Source of the DNA: CATQHS01 sp963422655
Lineage (GTDB): Bacteria > Actinomycetota > Acidimicrobiia > Acidimicrobiales > Aldehydirespiratoraceae
DNA length: 64,000 nucleotides
NCBI GenBank assembly: GCA_963422655.1
Contig: OY730440.1
Coordinates: 930,001 to 994,000, forward strand
Reading direction: 5' to 3'
In this document: positions 43,313 to 52,305 of the stretch, one piece after another
Position numbering within the stretch: the stretch's first letter is position 1
Layout: the number at the start of each line of letters is the position of its first letter
Position numbers and translations under genes: made by a program
Notes under the pieces: model-generated
Database searches by the model: none
What the model was told of the DNA's origin: nothing
The model's input: only the letters and a program-made list of their open reading frames with translations

Positions 43313-45967
43313 TCCCTTGGCGCCGGCCCAGGTCCGGGCCACCTGCAGGTCTACCTCCAGCGGAACGCTCAGTTCGCAGGCGCCGCTCATGGTGGTGCAG
43401 GCCAGATCCGATACCTCATCGATCTCGGACTCGGGCGACTCGACGATGATCTCGTCGTGGACCTGCAGGACGATCCGGGCGTCGTGACCGGCGGTTTCGA
43501 GGGCAGCGTCGAGTCGCACCAGCGCAACCTTGAAGATGTCGGCCGCCAAGCCCTGGATCCCGGCGTTCATGGCCTGGCGCTCCCCGGCCTGACGGATGCG
43601 CATGTTCTGGCTGGCCAGCTCGGGGATCTGGCGGCGGCGGCCGAACAAGGTCTCGGTGTAACCCCGCTGGCGAGTCTCGGCCACGGTGCGGTCCATGTAG
43701 TCCCTGACGGCCGGAAAGGCAGCGAAGTAGGCGGCGAGGATGGCGGCGGCTTCGTCGGTGGCGATGTTGAGACGCTGGGCCAGCCCGTAGGCCTCCATGC
43801 CGTAGGCCAGCCCGTAGGAGACCATCTTCGCTTTCGATCGGTGTTCCACCCCGACCTCGTCGGGGTCCATGGCGAACACCCGGGCTGCGGTGGCGGTGTG
43901 GATGTCGTCACCGGCCTCGAAAGCGGTGATCAGTCCCGGATCGCGGGCCAGATGGGCGATGCAACGCAGTTCGATCTGGTCGTAGTCGGCCACCAGCAGC
44001 CAGCGCCCTTCGGGGGCGACGAAGGCGGTGCGCAACACCCGGCCCCGTTCGGACCGGACCGGAATATTGTGCAGGTTCGGGGCGTCGGAGCTCAGCCGGC
44101 CGGTCCGGGCCACGGTCTGGTTGAAGGTGGCCCGTATGCGGTTGCCGGGCCCCACCTCGGCCAGCAAGCCCTCACCGTAGGTGGATCGGAGCTTCTCCAG
44201 TTCCCGGTACTCGAGTAGATGATCGACGATGGGGTGAGCCCCCCGAAGCCGCTCCAGGGACTGGGCATCAGTGGAGTATCCGGTCTTGGTTCGTTTCTGG
44301 GGCGTGAGCCCGAGCTCGTCGAAGAGCACCTCCCTGAGCTGTTTGGTGGAGTTGACGTTGAGCTCGTGACCGGCGTCGGCAATTACCGCCGCCCGCATCC
44401 GTTCGGTATCGGCCGCCAACTCGTCGCGGATGCGGGTGAGCACGACCGGGTCGACACCGATGCCGATGTGCTCCATGCGAGCCAGCACCCTCACCAGGGG
44501 CACCTCTATCTCGTCGTTCAGATCGGCCAGGCCCTGCGCTCCCAGAGCCTCCCGCAGGGGCTTCACCAACCGATCGACGGCCAAGGCCGCTCTTCCGGCT
44601 TCGACCGCCGCAGTGGTGGCGCCACCATCGAGGTCGAGCTGGCCGGGAGGTGGCCCCGACTCGGGGAGCTCCAGACCGGTGTAGCGGGCCAGTATCTCGA
44701 TCAGGTCGTAGCGGCTGTCGGCGGGATCGAGCAGGTAAGCGGCCAGCACCGTGTCGATGTGCAGATCCACGAAGTCGAGACCCCGATCCATCAGCTGGCG
44801 CAGGAAGGGCTTGGCTCCGTGAACGGCCAGAGATCGGCCGCCGGGGCCGGTCGCCAGCCTCAGAACGGTCGTCAGCTCTTCTTCGTCGAGGAAAGGCCCC
44901 GGCACGAAACCGACCTCGGCCCGGCCCGAGTCGACGACGAAGGCGAACCCCTCGTCGATCCCGCCATCGGCTGGCGCGACGGCCAACGGATCGGAACCGT
45001 GGGCGACCGATCGCAACGCGGCCGCGGCGTCGGACGCGGTCTCGAACACCGTGATGGAGGCTTCGAGCCGGCCGGCCCGGGCCGGGGGCGGATCGCCGAT
45101 CACCTCGGCCAGCGAGTCGTACAGCGACCGGAACTCGAGAAAATCGAAAAGCTTGCGCACACCATCGCGGTCGATGTCGCCCCATTCGAGATGGGCCAGA
45201 CCCACTTCCAGCGGAACGTCGCGGACCAGCTTCATGACCTCGGCGTTGGTTCGGACCCGGGCTTCGGCCGCGGCCAGGTTCTGACGCAGCTTCGGACTCA
45301 GAGAGTCCAGATCGGAGAAGATCCCGTCCAAGCCACCCCGCTCGGTCACCAGCCGGGCCGCTGTCTTCTCACCCACGCCTTCGACACCGGGCAGATTGTC
45401 ACTGGGGTCACCCCTCAGCGCCGCATACTCGACGTAACGGGCCGGAGCGACACCAGTTCGTTTCTCGATGCCGCTCTCGTCGTAGAGCACGTAGTCGGAC
45501 ACCCCTCGCTTGTTGTAGAGGACCTGGACGTGAGGGTCCTCGACAAGCTGGTAAGCGTCCCGGTCGCCGGTGACGATGATCACGTCGTGGCCGGCGTCAC
45601 GCCCTTCGGTGGCCAAGGTGGCGATGATGTCGTCGGCCTCGTAGCCGGCTGCTTCGACGGTCGGCAACCCCAGAGCGTCCAAGACCTCTCGGACCAAGCC
45701 CATCTGCTGGCGCAGTATGTCGGGAGCAGCCGAACGGTTGGCCTTGTAGGTGGCTACCCGATCATGGCGGAAGGTGGGTTCGGGCCGGTCGAAGGCCACC
45801 ACGATCTTGTGAGGCTTATGATCTCCTTTCCACAGGTTGAAGAGCATCGCAGTGAAGCCGTAGACGGCGTTGGTGACCTGACCCGATGCCGTGGCCATGG
45901 CGGTAGGCAGGGCGTGGAAGGCGCGGTAGGTGAGCGAGTTGCCGTCGAGGAGCATCACTGTGGCCAC
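43310..45967 (-). CDS. polA: DNA polymerase I
   Basis: The 885-residue protein has an N-terminal 5'-3' exonuclease (LDGNSLTYRAFHAL, VEAAGYEADDIIAT), a middle region where the 3'-5' exonuclease is degenerate, and a family A polymerase domain (VADYDQIELRCIAHL, SKAKMVSYGLAYGM, LQVHDEIIVE). The lack of proofreading residues is usual in actinobacterial PolA. The gene is upstream of rpsA, as in Mycobacterium. Confidence 0.96.
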   Translation of the reverse strand: MATVMLLDGNSLTYRAFHALPTAMATASGQVTNAVYGFTAMLFNLWKGDHKPHKIVVAFDRPEPTFRHDRVATYKANRSAAPDILRQQMGLVREVLDALGLPTVEAAGYEADDIIATLATEGRDAGHDVIIVTGDRDAYQLVEDPHVQVLYNKRGVSDYVLYDESGIEKRTGVAPARYVEYAALRGDPSDNLPGVEGVGEKTAARLVTERGGLDGIFSDLDSLSPKLRQNLAAAEARVRTNAEVMKLVRDVPLEVGLAHLEWGDIDRDGVRKLFDFLEFRSLYDSLAEVIGDPPPARAGRLEASITVFETASDAAAALRSVAHGSDPLAVAPADGGIDEGFAFVVDSGRAEVGFVPGPFLDEEELTTVLRLATGPGGRSLAVHGAKPFLRQLMDRGLDFVDLHIDTVLAAYLLDPADSRYDLIEILARYTGLELPESGPPPGQLDLDGGATTAAVEAGRAALAVDRLVKPLREALGAQGLADLNDEIEVPLVRVLARMEHIGIGVDPVVLTRIRDELAADTERMRAAVIADAGHELNVNSTKQLREVLFDELGLTPQKRTKTGYSTDAQSLERLRGAHPIVDHLLEYRELEKLRSTYGEGLLAEVGPGNRIRATFNQTVARTGRLSSDAPNLHNIPVRSERGRVLRTAFVAPEGRWLLVADYDQIELRCIAHLARDPGLITAFEAGDDIHTATAARVFAMDPDEVGVEHRSKAKMVSYGLAYGMEAYGLAQRLNIATDEAAAILAAYFAAFPAVRDYMDRTVAETRQRGYTETLFGRRRQIPELASQNMRIRQAGERQAMNAGIQGLAADIFKVALVRLDAALETAGHDARIVLQVHDEIIVESPESEIDEVSDLACTTMSGACELSVPLEVDLQVARTWAGAKG

Positions 45968-45982
45968 GACGGTGAATCTAGG

Positions 45983-46588
45983 TCAGGGCGTGATGGTCCC
46001 GTCGAGGACCTCTCGACTCACGTCTCTCATGGTCCGACGTTGCGACATGGCCGCTTTCTGGATGAACGAGAAGGCGGCCGTCTCGCTCATCTGGTGTACG
46101 TCGATCAGCCGACCCTTGGCCCGATCGATGAGCTTACGAACCTCCAGCCGGTCGGTGAGATGGGCAACCTGGCCTTCGAGGGCTCGGAACTCCCGGAATC
46201 GGGTCAGCGCCAGCTCCACGGCTGGCACCAGATCATCGGGTTGGTAGGGCTTGACCAGGTATGACATGGCTCCGGCGTCGCGAGCCCTCTCGATCAGGTC
46301 CCGCTGGCTGAAGGCGGTGAGTATCACCACCGCAGCCCGGCGTTCGAGTGAGATGGCCTTGGTCGCTTCGATGCCGTCGAGTCCGGGCATTTTTATGTCC
46401 AGTATCACCAAGTCGGGCCGGTGCTCGGCCACCAACTCCACCGCCTCGTCTCCTCGGCCCGTCTCGGCGACGACGTCATAGCCCTCAGCTCGCAGGGTCT
46501 CGACCAAGTCGAGGCGGATTATGGCCTCGTCCTCGGCCACGACGACCCGAACCGATCCTGAGGCCGGCGCCGGGCTGGCCGCGGTCAC
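45983..46588 (-). CDS. ANTAR-domain response regulator (PdtaR-like)
   Basis: The receiver domain (about 12-130) has the acidic pair in VVVAEDEAIIRLD, the phospho-acceptor Asp in LVILDIKMPGLDG, and Lys in YLVKPYQP. The C-terminal ANTAR domain (about 140-195) ends in the expected AFSFIQKAAMSQRRTMRDV pattern, which binds paired RNA hairpins to prevent termination. It resembles mycobacterial PdtaR, whose gene also lies near polA. The start is GTG 46588, overlapping the upstream gene as GTGA. Confidence 0.9.
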   Translation of the reverse strand: MTAASPAPASGSVRVVVAEDEAIIRLDLVETLRAEGYDVVAETGRGDEAVELVAEHRPDLVILDIKMPGLDGIEATKAISLERRAAVVILTAFSQRDLIERARDAGAMSYLVKPYQPDDLVPAVELALTRFREFRALEGQVAHLTDRLEVRKLIDRAKGRLIDVHQMSETAAFSFIQKAAMSQRRTMRDVSREVLDGTITP

Positions 46589-46872
46589 GTTGCCGTGAGT
46601 CGATCGAGCAAGCTGTCCTGATCGGACTCGAGCCGAGCGACTCGATCCAGGAGATCGTCACGATGGCGCCGCAGGCGGTCGACATGGCGCCCGACCTCAC
46701 GGTGTTCGCGTTCGGCCAGCGGCGTCTCCGAGACCAAGGCTCGGATCCGGCAGTCCTCAGCTTCATGGGTGAGCGGGACGAGCTGCTCTTCGGTGATTCG
46801 CAGGTCCTCGTGCAGAGCGCGAAGCTGGCGGCCGATGTCACGCAGGCGGTGTTCTATCCGGTCCCGGCCCAT
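46585..46872 (-). CDS. Small coiled-coil protein of unknown function
   Basis: The 95-residue product is almost entirely charged helix with heptad-like Leu spacing (HRLRDIGRQLRALHEDLR, LDRVARLESDQDSLLDRL), which suggests a coiled coil. ATG 46872 begins this region. Its stop overlaps the start of the ANTAR regulator, so the two are translated together and may interact. I do not recognise a named family. Confidence 0.65.
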   Translation of the reverse strand: MGRDRIEHRLRDIGRQLRALHEDLRITEEQLVPLTHEAEDCRIRALVSETPLAEREHREVGRHVDRLRRHRDDLLDRVARLESDQDSLLDRLTAT

Positions 46873-46950
46873 ACCGGCAGTGTAGAGGGGCTGGAATCGG
46901 GTCGATGGCGGGCTGTCATCCGGAAACTGCCGATCATCAGCAGTGTGTCG

Positions 46951-47034
46951 TGCCCGGAGAGGGATTCGAACCCTCACACCCTTTCGGGCGGCGGATTTTG
47001 AGTCCGCTGCGTCTGCCAGTTCCGCCATCCGGGC
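46951..47034 (-). tRNA. tRNA-Leu(CAA)
   Basis: The minus strand folds as a class II tRNA: acceptor GCCCGGA pairs with TCCGGGC, the anticodon loop CTCAAAA shows CAA, a long variable arm CGCCCGAAAGGGTG is present, and the T loop is TTCGAAT. CCA is not encoded. Confidence 0.95.
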
Positions 47035-47100
47035 TGACCGGCGTGTGCCGGACTGCCGACCCAGCGTAGCCTTGCATCCGTGTTGCCTCCGACTCCACGA

Positions 47101-47226
47101 CAACCGCAGCCATGAAACAACCGCAGCCATGAAACGAAGCTGCGGCCCGGTGGGTCACAAGGATTTCTGCTTTCGAGGGATTATAGGCCGATGAAGGTTT
47201 TGACGATGAAGGTTTTGACGCTGTGA
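47101..47226 (+). promoter_or_regulatory. Chain of three tiny overlapping ORFs with duplications upstream of fabD
   Basis: Two 17-bp copies of CAACCGCAGCCATGAAA (47101-47134) and two 15-bp copies of GATGAAGGTTTTGAC (47190-47219) lie here. They create ORFs at 47112-47132 (MKQPQP), 47129-47194 (21 residues) and 47191-47226 (MKVLTMKVLTL). The first pair and second pair overlap as ATGA. The last stop adjoins GAAGGA, a Shine-Dalgarno for fabD at 47240. Whether they are translated is not known. Confidence 0.5.
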
Positions 47227-47239
47227 AGGACTCTCGCCG

Positions 47240-48415
47240 ATGATCGTGTTCACCTACCCGGGCCAGGGTTCGCAAGAACCGGGTATGGGCCGGGCCTGGG
47301 CCGCTCACCCGTCCTGGGAGCTGGTGGACGAGGCGTCGGAGGCCGCCGACCGTGACATCGCCCGACTACTCCTCGACACCGGTGCCGACGAGCTGACCGA
47401 GACCCGCAACAGCCAGCTCGCCACCTTCGTCATGTCGATGATCGTCCTCGACGCGGTTACCCGTATCGGCGCCGACTCGGCCGGTCACGCCGGTCACAGC
47501 TTGGGCGAGTACTCGGCCCTCACCGCAGCCGGCGTGCTCGACTTCGCCAGTGCCGTCAAGTTGGTGACCGAGCGGGGCGACGCCATGCAAGCCGCAGCCG
47601 AGGAGCAGGAAGGCACCATGGCTGCCATCCTCGGCCTCGACGACGACGATGTCCAGATCGCCTGCAGCCGGGTCGGAGGCGACGTCTGGCTCGCCAACCA
47701 CAACGCCCCCGGCCAGGTCGTCATCGCCGGGACCACGGACGCCATCGCCAGAGCCAACTCCATCGCCAGGGAACTGGGGGCCAGGCGGACACTGGCCCTG
47801 GCGGTGGGGGGTGCCTTCCACACCCCGCTGATGGCCTCGGCCAAGGACCGTCTGGCCAAGGCCATCGACAGGGTCGAGTTCCGCGATCCGATCGGGATGG
47901 TCATCGCCAACGTGGACGCGGCCGAGCACAGCCGGGGCGCGGACTGGCCCGACCTGCTGAAGGCCCAACTCACCAGCCCGGTCCGGTGGCGCCAGACTCT
48001 GGCTGCGCTCGACGGCGCCGGCTTCACCACCTTCGTCGAGCTGGGACCGGGCAAGGTTCTCACCGGCTTGGCCAAACGAATGGTCAAGGGCTCCCGCTTA
48101 CTGTCCGTCTCCGCCCCCCGCGACCTCGACGGGCTGCTCGAGGGGCTGGCGCCCCAGCCCGAGGTTCGGTTGCAACCGCTCGAAGGCGAGCACCTGTTCG
48201 CCACCGAACGGCTGGTGGTGAGTCCCGCCGCCGGCCTGTTCTCGGCCATCGACGACTTGGGACCGGGACGAGAAATCGGCGTGGGCCACCTCATCGGTCA
48301 TGTCGGCAGCCAGGAAGTGCGCAGCCCCTTCGCCGGCCTGCTCATGGGCGTGCTGGCCCTGGAAGGCGAGAGGGTGTCGGCGAGCCAGCCCATCGCCTGG
48401 TTGAGGACGACCTGA
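47240..48415 (+). CDS. fabD: Malonyl-CoA:ACP transacylase with an extra C-terminal biotinyl/lipoyl-like domain
   Basis: Residues 1-290 are a standard FabD: GQGSQEPGMG at 8-17, nucleophile Ser87 in GHSLGEYSALTA, and His in GAFHTPLM. It loads malonate on ACP to start fatty-acid elongation. About 90 further residues follow; the segments LVVSPAAGLFSA and VRSPFAGLLMGVLALEGERV look like the two halves of a biotinyl/lipoyl barrel, but the position of the modified Lys (usually MKM) has no Lys. Such a fusion is not part of classic FabD. It is the first gene of the fab operon and its stop overlaps fabH. Confidence 0.92.
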   Translation: MIVFTYPGQGSQEPGMGRAWAAHPSWELVDEASEAADRDIARLLLDTGADELTETRNSQLATFVMSMIVLDAVTRIGADSAGHAGHSLGEYSALTAAGVLDFASAVKLVTERGDAMQAAAEEQEGTMAAILGLDDDDVQIACSRVGGDVWLANHNAPGQVVIAGTTDAIARANSIARELGARRTLALAVGGAFHTPLMASAKDRLAKAIDRVEFRDPIGMVIANVDAAEHSRGADWPDLLKAQLTSPVRWRQTLAALDGAGFTTFVELGPGKVLTGLAKRMVKGSRLLSVSAPRDLDGLLEGLAPQPEVRLQPLEGEHLFATERLVVSPAAGLFSAIDDLGPGREIGVGHLIGHVGSQEVRSPFAGLLMGVLALEGERVSASQPIAWLRTT

Positions 48416-49335
48416 TGGGCGCCAAGGTCACAGGCATCGGCACGGCACTGCCCCCCAAGGTGATCACCAACGACGACCTCGCCGCCACCATGGACACCAG
48501 CGACGAGTGGATACGGGACCGCACCGGTATTCGGGAGCGTCGCATCGGATGGCCCACCTCGACGTTGGGGGTCGAGGCCGGGCGCATGGCCATGGAGCAG
48601 GCCGGGGTCACCGCCGACGGTGTGGACCTGCTGATCGTGAGCACCACCACCCCGGATCAGCGACTGCCGGCCAGCTCGGCCGCCATCGGAGCCGAGCTCG
48701 GGCTCACCTGCGGTGCCTTCGACCTGAACGCAGCCTGCGCCGGTTTCAGCTATGGCTACGTCACCGCCACCGGCATCATGGGCATGCCCGGCGGGCCCGA
48801 TCGGGTGCTGCTGGTGGGCGCCGACGCCCTGTCGCCCATCACCGACTGGACCGACCGGAACACCGCAGTCCTGTTCGCCGACGGCGGGGGCGCGGTAGTG
48901 CTGGAGCACACCGAGAACCAGAACCTACTGGCCTGGGATCTGGGGGCCGACGGCCGCCTCCGCACCATCCTCTACAGCGACCACGACGGCTGCATCGTCA
49001 TGGATGGCAAAGAGGTGTTCAAGGCCGCGGTACGGGCGGTGAGCCGATCGGTGCTGATCACGCTGAAACGGGCGGGGCTGACACCCGGAGACGTCGACGT
49101 GCTGCTCCCCCATCAAGCCAACATCCGCATCATCGAGTCCATCTGCAACCGGACCGGGATCCCGCTGGAGCGCAGCTACAACGTGATCGAGTACACCGGT
49201 AACAACTCGTCGGCCTCGATCCCGTTGGCCATGGCCAAAGCCGACGACGAAGGGGCACTGGGGCCGGGCCGGATCGTGGTCATGACCGGCTTCGGCGCCG
49301 GCATGACCTGGGCCACCACCGTGGTGCGCTGGTGA
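48415..49335 (+). CDS. fabH: 3-oxoacyl-ACP synthase III
   Basis: The 306-residue condensing enzyme begins fatty-acid chains from an acyl-CoA and malonyl-ACP. The triad is Cys108 in NAACAGF, His in LLPHQANIRII, and Asn in GNNSSASIP (commonly GNTSAASIP). ATG 48415 overlaps the fabD stop. Confidence 0.95.
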   Translation: MGAKVTGIGTALPPKVITNDDLAATMDTSDEWIRDRTGIRERRIGWPTSTLGVEAGRMAMEQAGVTADGVDLLIVSTTTPDQRLPASSAAIGAELGLTCGAFDLNAACAGFSYGYVTATGIMGMPGGPDRVLLVGADALSPITDWTDRNTAVLFADGGGAVVLEHTENQNLLAWDLGADGRLRTILYSDHDGCIVMDGKEVFKAAVRAVSRSVLITLKRAGLTPGDVDVLLPHQANIRIIESICNRTGIPLERSYNVIEYTGNNSSASIPLAMAKADDEGALGPGRIVVMTGFGAGMTWATTVVRW

Positions 49336-50057
49336 TCTTCGAGAACGCGGCCGCCAGAGTCGCCTTGGTCACAGGAGGCAACCGAGGCATCGGGCTGGCA
49401 ACGGCCCGGCGGCTACAGCGGGCCGGGCACCGGGTCGCCATCACCTACCGGTCCGAGCCGCCGAAGGAATGTGACGGGCTGATCCCGGTTCGATGCGATG
49501 TCACCGAAGCCGATTCTGTCGACTCGGCCGTGGCCGAGATCGAAGCCGAGATCGGCCCGATCGGCATATGCGTCTCCAACGCAGGCGAAACTCGCGACGG
49601 GCTGGCGGTACGCATGTCCGACGACGACTTCATCGACATCCTCGACACCAACCTGACCGGCGGTTTCCGGGTGGCCCGCCGGGTGACCAGGTCCATGATG
49701 CGGAGCCGATGGGGACGAATCATCTTCATCTCGTCGGTTTCGGGAATCGCGGGCCAGGCCGGCCAGTGCAACTACGCCGCGGCCAAGGCCGGGCTCGTCG
49801 GTTTGGCCCGGTCGCTGGCCAAGGAGCTGGCCTCCCGGAGCATCACGGTGAACGTGATCGCCCCCGGACCCATCGATACCCATATGCTGGGCGCGCTCGA
49901 CGCCGACCGGCTAGATGCCATCGTGCGACGGGTGCCGCTGGGCCGGATCGGGTCGCCCGACGAGCTGGCCGCGGCAGTGGAGTTCCTGGCCTCGGAGGAC
50001 GCCGGCTACGTCACCGGTACGGTGCTGCCTGTGGACGGTGGGCTCTCGACCGGCTGA
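49332..50057 (+). CDS. fabG: 3-oxoacyl-ACP reductase
   Basis: The 241-residue short-chain dehydrogenase has TGGNRGIG for NADP(H), the NAG motif, and catalytic Ser, Tyr and Lys in SSVSG and NYAAAKAG. It ends in PVDGG, typical of FabG. It reduces 3-oxoacyl-ACP. GTG 49332 overlaps the fabH stop as GTGA. Confidence 0.93.
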   Translation: MIFENAAARVALVTGGNRGIGLATARRLQRAGHRVAITYRSEPPKECDGLIPVRCDVTEADSVDSAVAEIEAEIGPIGICVSNAGETRDGLAVRMSDDDFIDILDTNLTGGFRVARRVTRSMMRSRWGRIIFISSVSGIAGQAGQCNYAAAKAGLVGLARSLAKELASRSITVNVIAPGPIDTHMLGALDADRLDAIVRRVPLGRIGSPDELAAAVEFLASEDAGYVTGTVLPVDGGLSTG

Positions 50058-50093
50058 TCAGCTCTGACACACCCTATCCTGCATCCCGACGTG

Positions 50094-50111
50094 GCTTCAG
50101 AAGCTTCAGAA
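50094..50111. repeat. 9-bp tandem duplication before acpP
   Basis: GCTTCAGAA occurs twice and ends directly at the ATG of acpP. Confidence 0.7.
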
Positions 50112-50366
50112 ATGGAGAAGGCAACAGTGAGTGACGACAACTTCGATCGCTTCAGGAAATGCGCCGCCGATGTGCTCACCGTCGACGAGGATGCCATCGT
50201 TGCCGAGGCGAGCTTCGCCGACGACCTCGACGCTGACAGCCTCGACTTGGTCGAGCTGGTCATGGCTCTCGAAGACGAGTTCGACGTGAACGTCGACGAG
50301 GACGAGCTCGAAGGCGTTACCACGGTGCAGACCGCATACGAGTTGATCACGTCGAAACTGGGATGA
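50112..50366 (+). CDS. acpP: Acyl carrier protein
   Basis: The acidic 84-residue protein has the phosphopantetheine site Ser43 in DADSLDLVEL and is followed by DEFDVNVDEDE, typical of ACP. It carries the growing acyl chain. ATG 50112 is used; GTG 50127 (MSDDNFDRF) would also give a full domain and follows a GGAGAAGG-like site at 50115. The stop overlaps fabF as ATGA. Confidence 0.94.
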   Translation: MEKATVSDDNFDRFRKCAADVLTVDEDAIVAEASFADDLDADSLDLVELVMALEDEFDVNVDEDELEGVTTVQTAYELITSKLG

Positions 50367-51538
50367 ACGGGCGCCGGGTCGCGGTTACCGGCCTCGGGGT
50401 CGTCTCCTCGGCCGGAATCGGGATCGAGGCCTACTTCACCGGATTGTGCGGACCGGCGCCGGTGGGCGAGCGTCGGGTCACCGGCTTCGACCCCAGGTCG
50501 TACTTCGACAGCCCCAAGGAAGCCCGCCGGGCCGACCCTTATACCCAGTTCGCCATGGCCGCCACGGCCGAGGCACTGGCCCAAGCCGGCGAGATCGGGG
50601 CCGACCCGACCCGTTGCGGCACGCTGATCGGCACCGGCGTCGGCGGGATAACCACCCTGGAGAACCAGATCGGGGTGTTGCACGAAAAGGGCCCCCACCG
50701 GGTGTCGCCGTTCTTGGTGCCGATGATGATGGCCAACGCCGCCGCCGCCATGCTTTCGATGAAGTACGGCTGGATGGGTCCGTGCGAGAACGTGGCCACT
50801 GCCTGCGCGGCCGGCACCCACGCCATCGGCAACGCGGCTCGACTGATCTCGACCGGTCGTTGCGACATGGTGGCAGCCGGCGGGTCCGAAGCGCCGTTCA
50901 CGCCCGCAGCCGTTGCCGGTTTCACCAACATGACCGCGCTGTCGAGCAGTGGAGTGAGCAGGCCTTTCGACATCGACCGTGACGGCTTCGTCATGACCGA
51001 GGGCGCGGCCGTGCTCATCCTCGAAGAGTGGGACATGGCTTCGGCCCGCCGGGCCCCGATCCTGGGAGAGATCCTGGGCTCGGCTTCGACCGCCGACGCC
51101 CATCACATCACCGCGCCCGCGCCCGGGGGCAGCGGAGCCGTGCACTGCATGCAACTGGCCCTCGACGACGCTGGCCTGCGACCCGCCGACATCGTCCACG
51201 TCAACGCCCACGGCACCTCCACCGGTCTCAACGACGCAGCCGAAGCCGAAGCCTTGGTCAAAGTGTTCGGCACCTCCCCCGGCCCGATCGTCACCTCCAC
51301 CAAAGGCGTCACCGGCCACGGTCTGGGCGCGGCCGGGGCCTTGGAAGCGGTAGCCGTGCTGTTGGCGATGCAGAAACGGTTGATACCCCCCACCGCCGGT
51401 TTGAACCAGCTCGACCCCGAACTGGCCCCGATCCAAGTGGTGAAGGACGAACCGATGGCCTGGGAGCCGGGCCCGTCGATCTCCAACTCGTTCGGTTTCG
51501 GGGGCCACAACGGCACGCTGGTGATAGCCCCGGCCTGA
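50363..51538 (+). CDS. fabF: 3-oxoacyl-ACP synthase II
   Basis: The 391-residue elongating condensing enzyme has catalytic Cys148 in TACAAGTHAIGNA and two His residues in NAHGTST and GVTGHGLGAAG. It is slightly shorter than the usual 410. It is the last gene of the plus-strand fab operon and converges with fabZ. Confidence 0.95.
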   Translation: MNGRRVAVTGLGVVSSAGIGIEAYFTGLCGPAPVGERRVTGFDPRSYFDSPKEARRADPYTQFAMAATAEALAQAGEIGADPTRCGTLIGTGVGGITTLENQIGVLHEKGPHRVSPFLVPMMMANAAAAMLSMKYGWMGPCENVATACAAGTHAIGNAARLISTGRCDMVAAGGSEAPFTPAAVAGFTNMTALSSSGVSRPFDIDRDGFVMTEGAAVLILEEWDMASARRAPILGEILGSASTADAHHITAPAPGGSGAVHCMQLALDDAGLRPADIVHVNAHGTSTGLNDAAEAEALVKVFGTSPGPIVTSTKGVTGHGLGAAGALEAVAVLLAMQKRLIPPTAGLNQLDPELAPIQVVKDEPMAWEPGPSISNSFGFGGHNGTLVIAPA

Positions 51539-51550
51539 ACGGGGGCGGTC

Positions 51551-52015
51551 TCAGGCGATCACGAACATCAATCGGCACTCCGCGGCTACTCGTTCACCGG
51601 CCTGATCCTCGGCACTCGAGAGCAGGGCTCGTCCCGAGCCCCGCCCGGCCCGAGCTGCCAGCCGGGTCATCTCGCATTCGAGTTCGAGCGTGTCGCCGGG
51701 ACCGACCTGGCGCCGGAACCGGGCCTTGTCTATACCGCCGAACAGCGGCAGACGGCCCGCGTAACGCTCGTCGGCAAGCACCGCAACTGCGCCCAACTGT
51801 GCGATGGCCTCACACATCAACACGCCGGGCAAAGTGGGGCGACCCGGGAAATGACCGGCGAAGAAGGCCTCGTCGCCGGTCAAGTGCCAGCGCCCCCGAG
51901 CCCGCTCACCCGCAACGATCTCGGTGATCTCGTCGATGAACAGGAACGGCTCACGATGCGGGATCACCTGGGTCGGGCGTGGCAGCCCCAGCGGTGAGCC
52001 CAACTCGCGGATCAA
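51551..52015 (-). CDS. fabZ: 3-hydroxyacyl-ACP dehydratase
   Basis: The 154-residue hot-dog-fold protein has the FabZ motifs IPHREPFLFIDEI (catalytic His) and AGHFPGRPTLPGVLMCEAIAQ (Glu). TTG 52015 is chosen because it overlaps the HU stop as TTGA and gives a sensible N-terminus. It completes the fatty-acid cycle but lies on the opposite strand, co-transcribed with the nucleoid protein gene. Confidence 0.88.
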   Translation of the reverse strand: MIRELGSPLGLPRPTQVIPHREPFLFIDEITEIVAGERARGRWHLTGDEAFFAGHFPGRPTLPGVLMCEAIAQLGAVAVLADERYAGRLPLFGGIDKARFRRQVGPGDTLELECEMTRLAARAGRGSGRALLSSAEDQAGERVAAECRLMFVIA

Positions 52016-52287
52016 CCCTTGACGGCAGCCTTGAGCTTGGCCCCGGGGGTGATCCTGACGGCTTTGGTCGCAGGCACCTCGATGGTTTCTCCGGTCTGGG
52101 GATTCCGTCCGACCCGAGCTGATCGTTGCACCGGAGAGAACTTCATGTGCCCGGTCACGTTGACTTCCTTGCCGGCCGCCACCTGCTCGCAGACGATGTC
52201 GAGGAAGACTTCGAGGCAACCGCCCGCGGCATTCTTCGTGACACCGGCACGGTCAGCCATTGCATCGACAAGCTCACTCTTGTTCAT
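52012..52287 (-). CDS. hup: HU-type DNA-binding protein
   Basis: The 91-residue protein has the HU fold sequence: MNKSELVDAMADRAGVTK, the GRNPQTGETI DNA-clasping arm, and AVRITPGAKLKAAV. It bends and compacts DNA. It lacks the long Lys-rich C-terminal tail seen in mycobacterial HupB. GAGGAG lies six bases before ATG 52287, and an identical site-plus-start occurs 30 bases upstream. Confidence 0.95.
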   Translation of the reverse strand: MNKSELVDAMADRAGVTKNAAGGCLEVFLDIVCEQVAAGKEVNVTGHMKFSPVQRSARVGRNPQTGETIEVPATKAVRITPGAKLKAAVKG

Positions 52288-52305
52288 TCCAGGCTCCTCT
52301 CGGTC

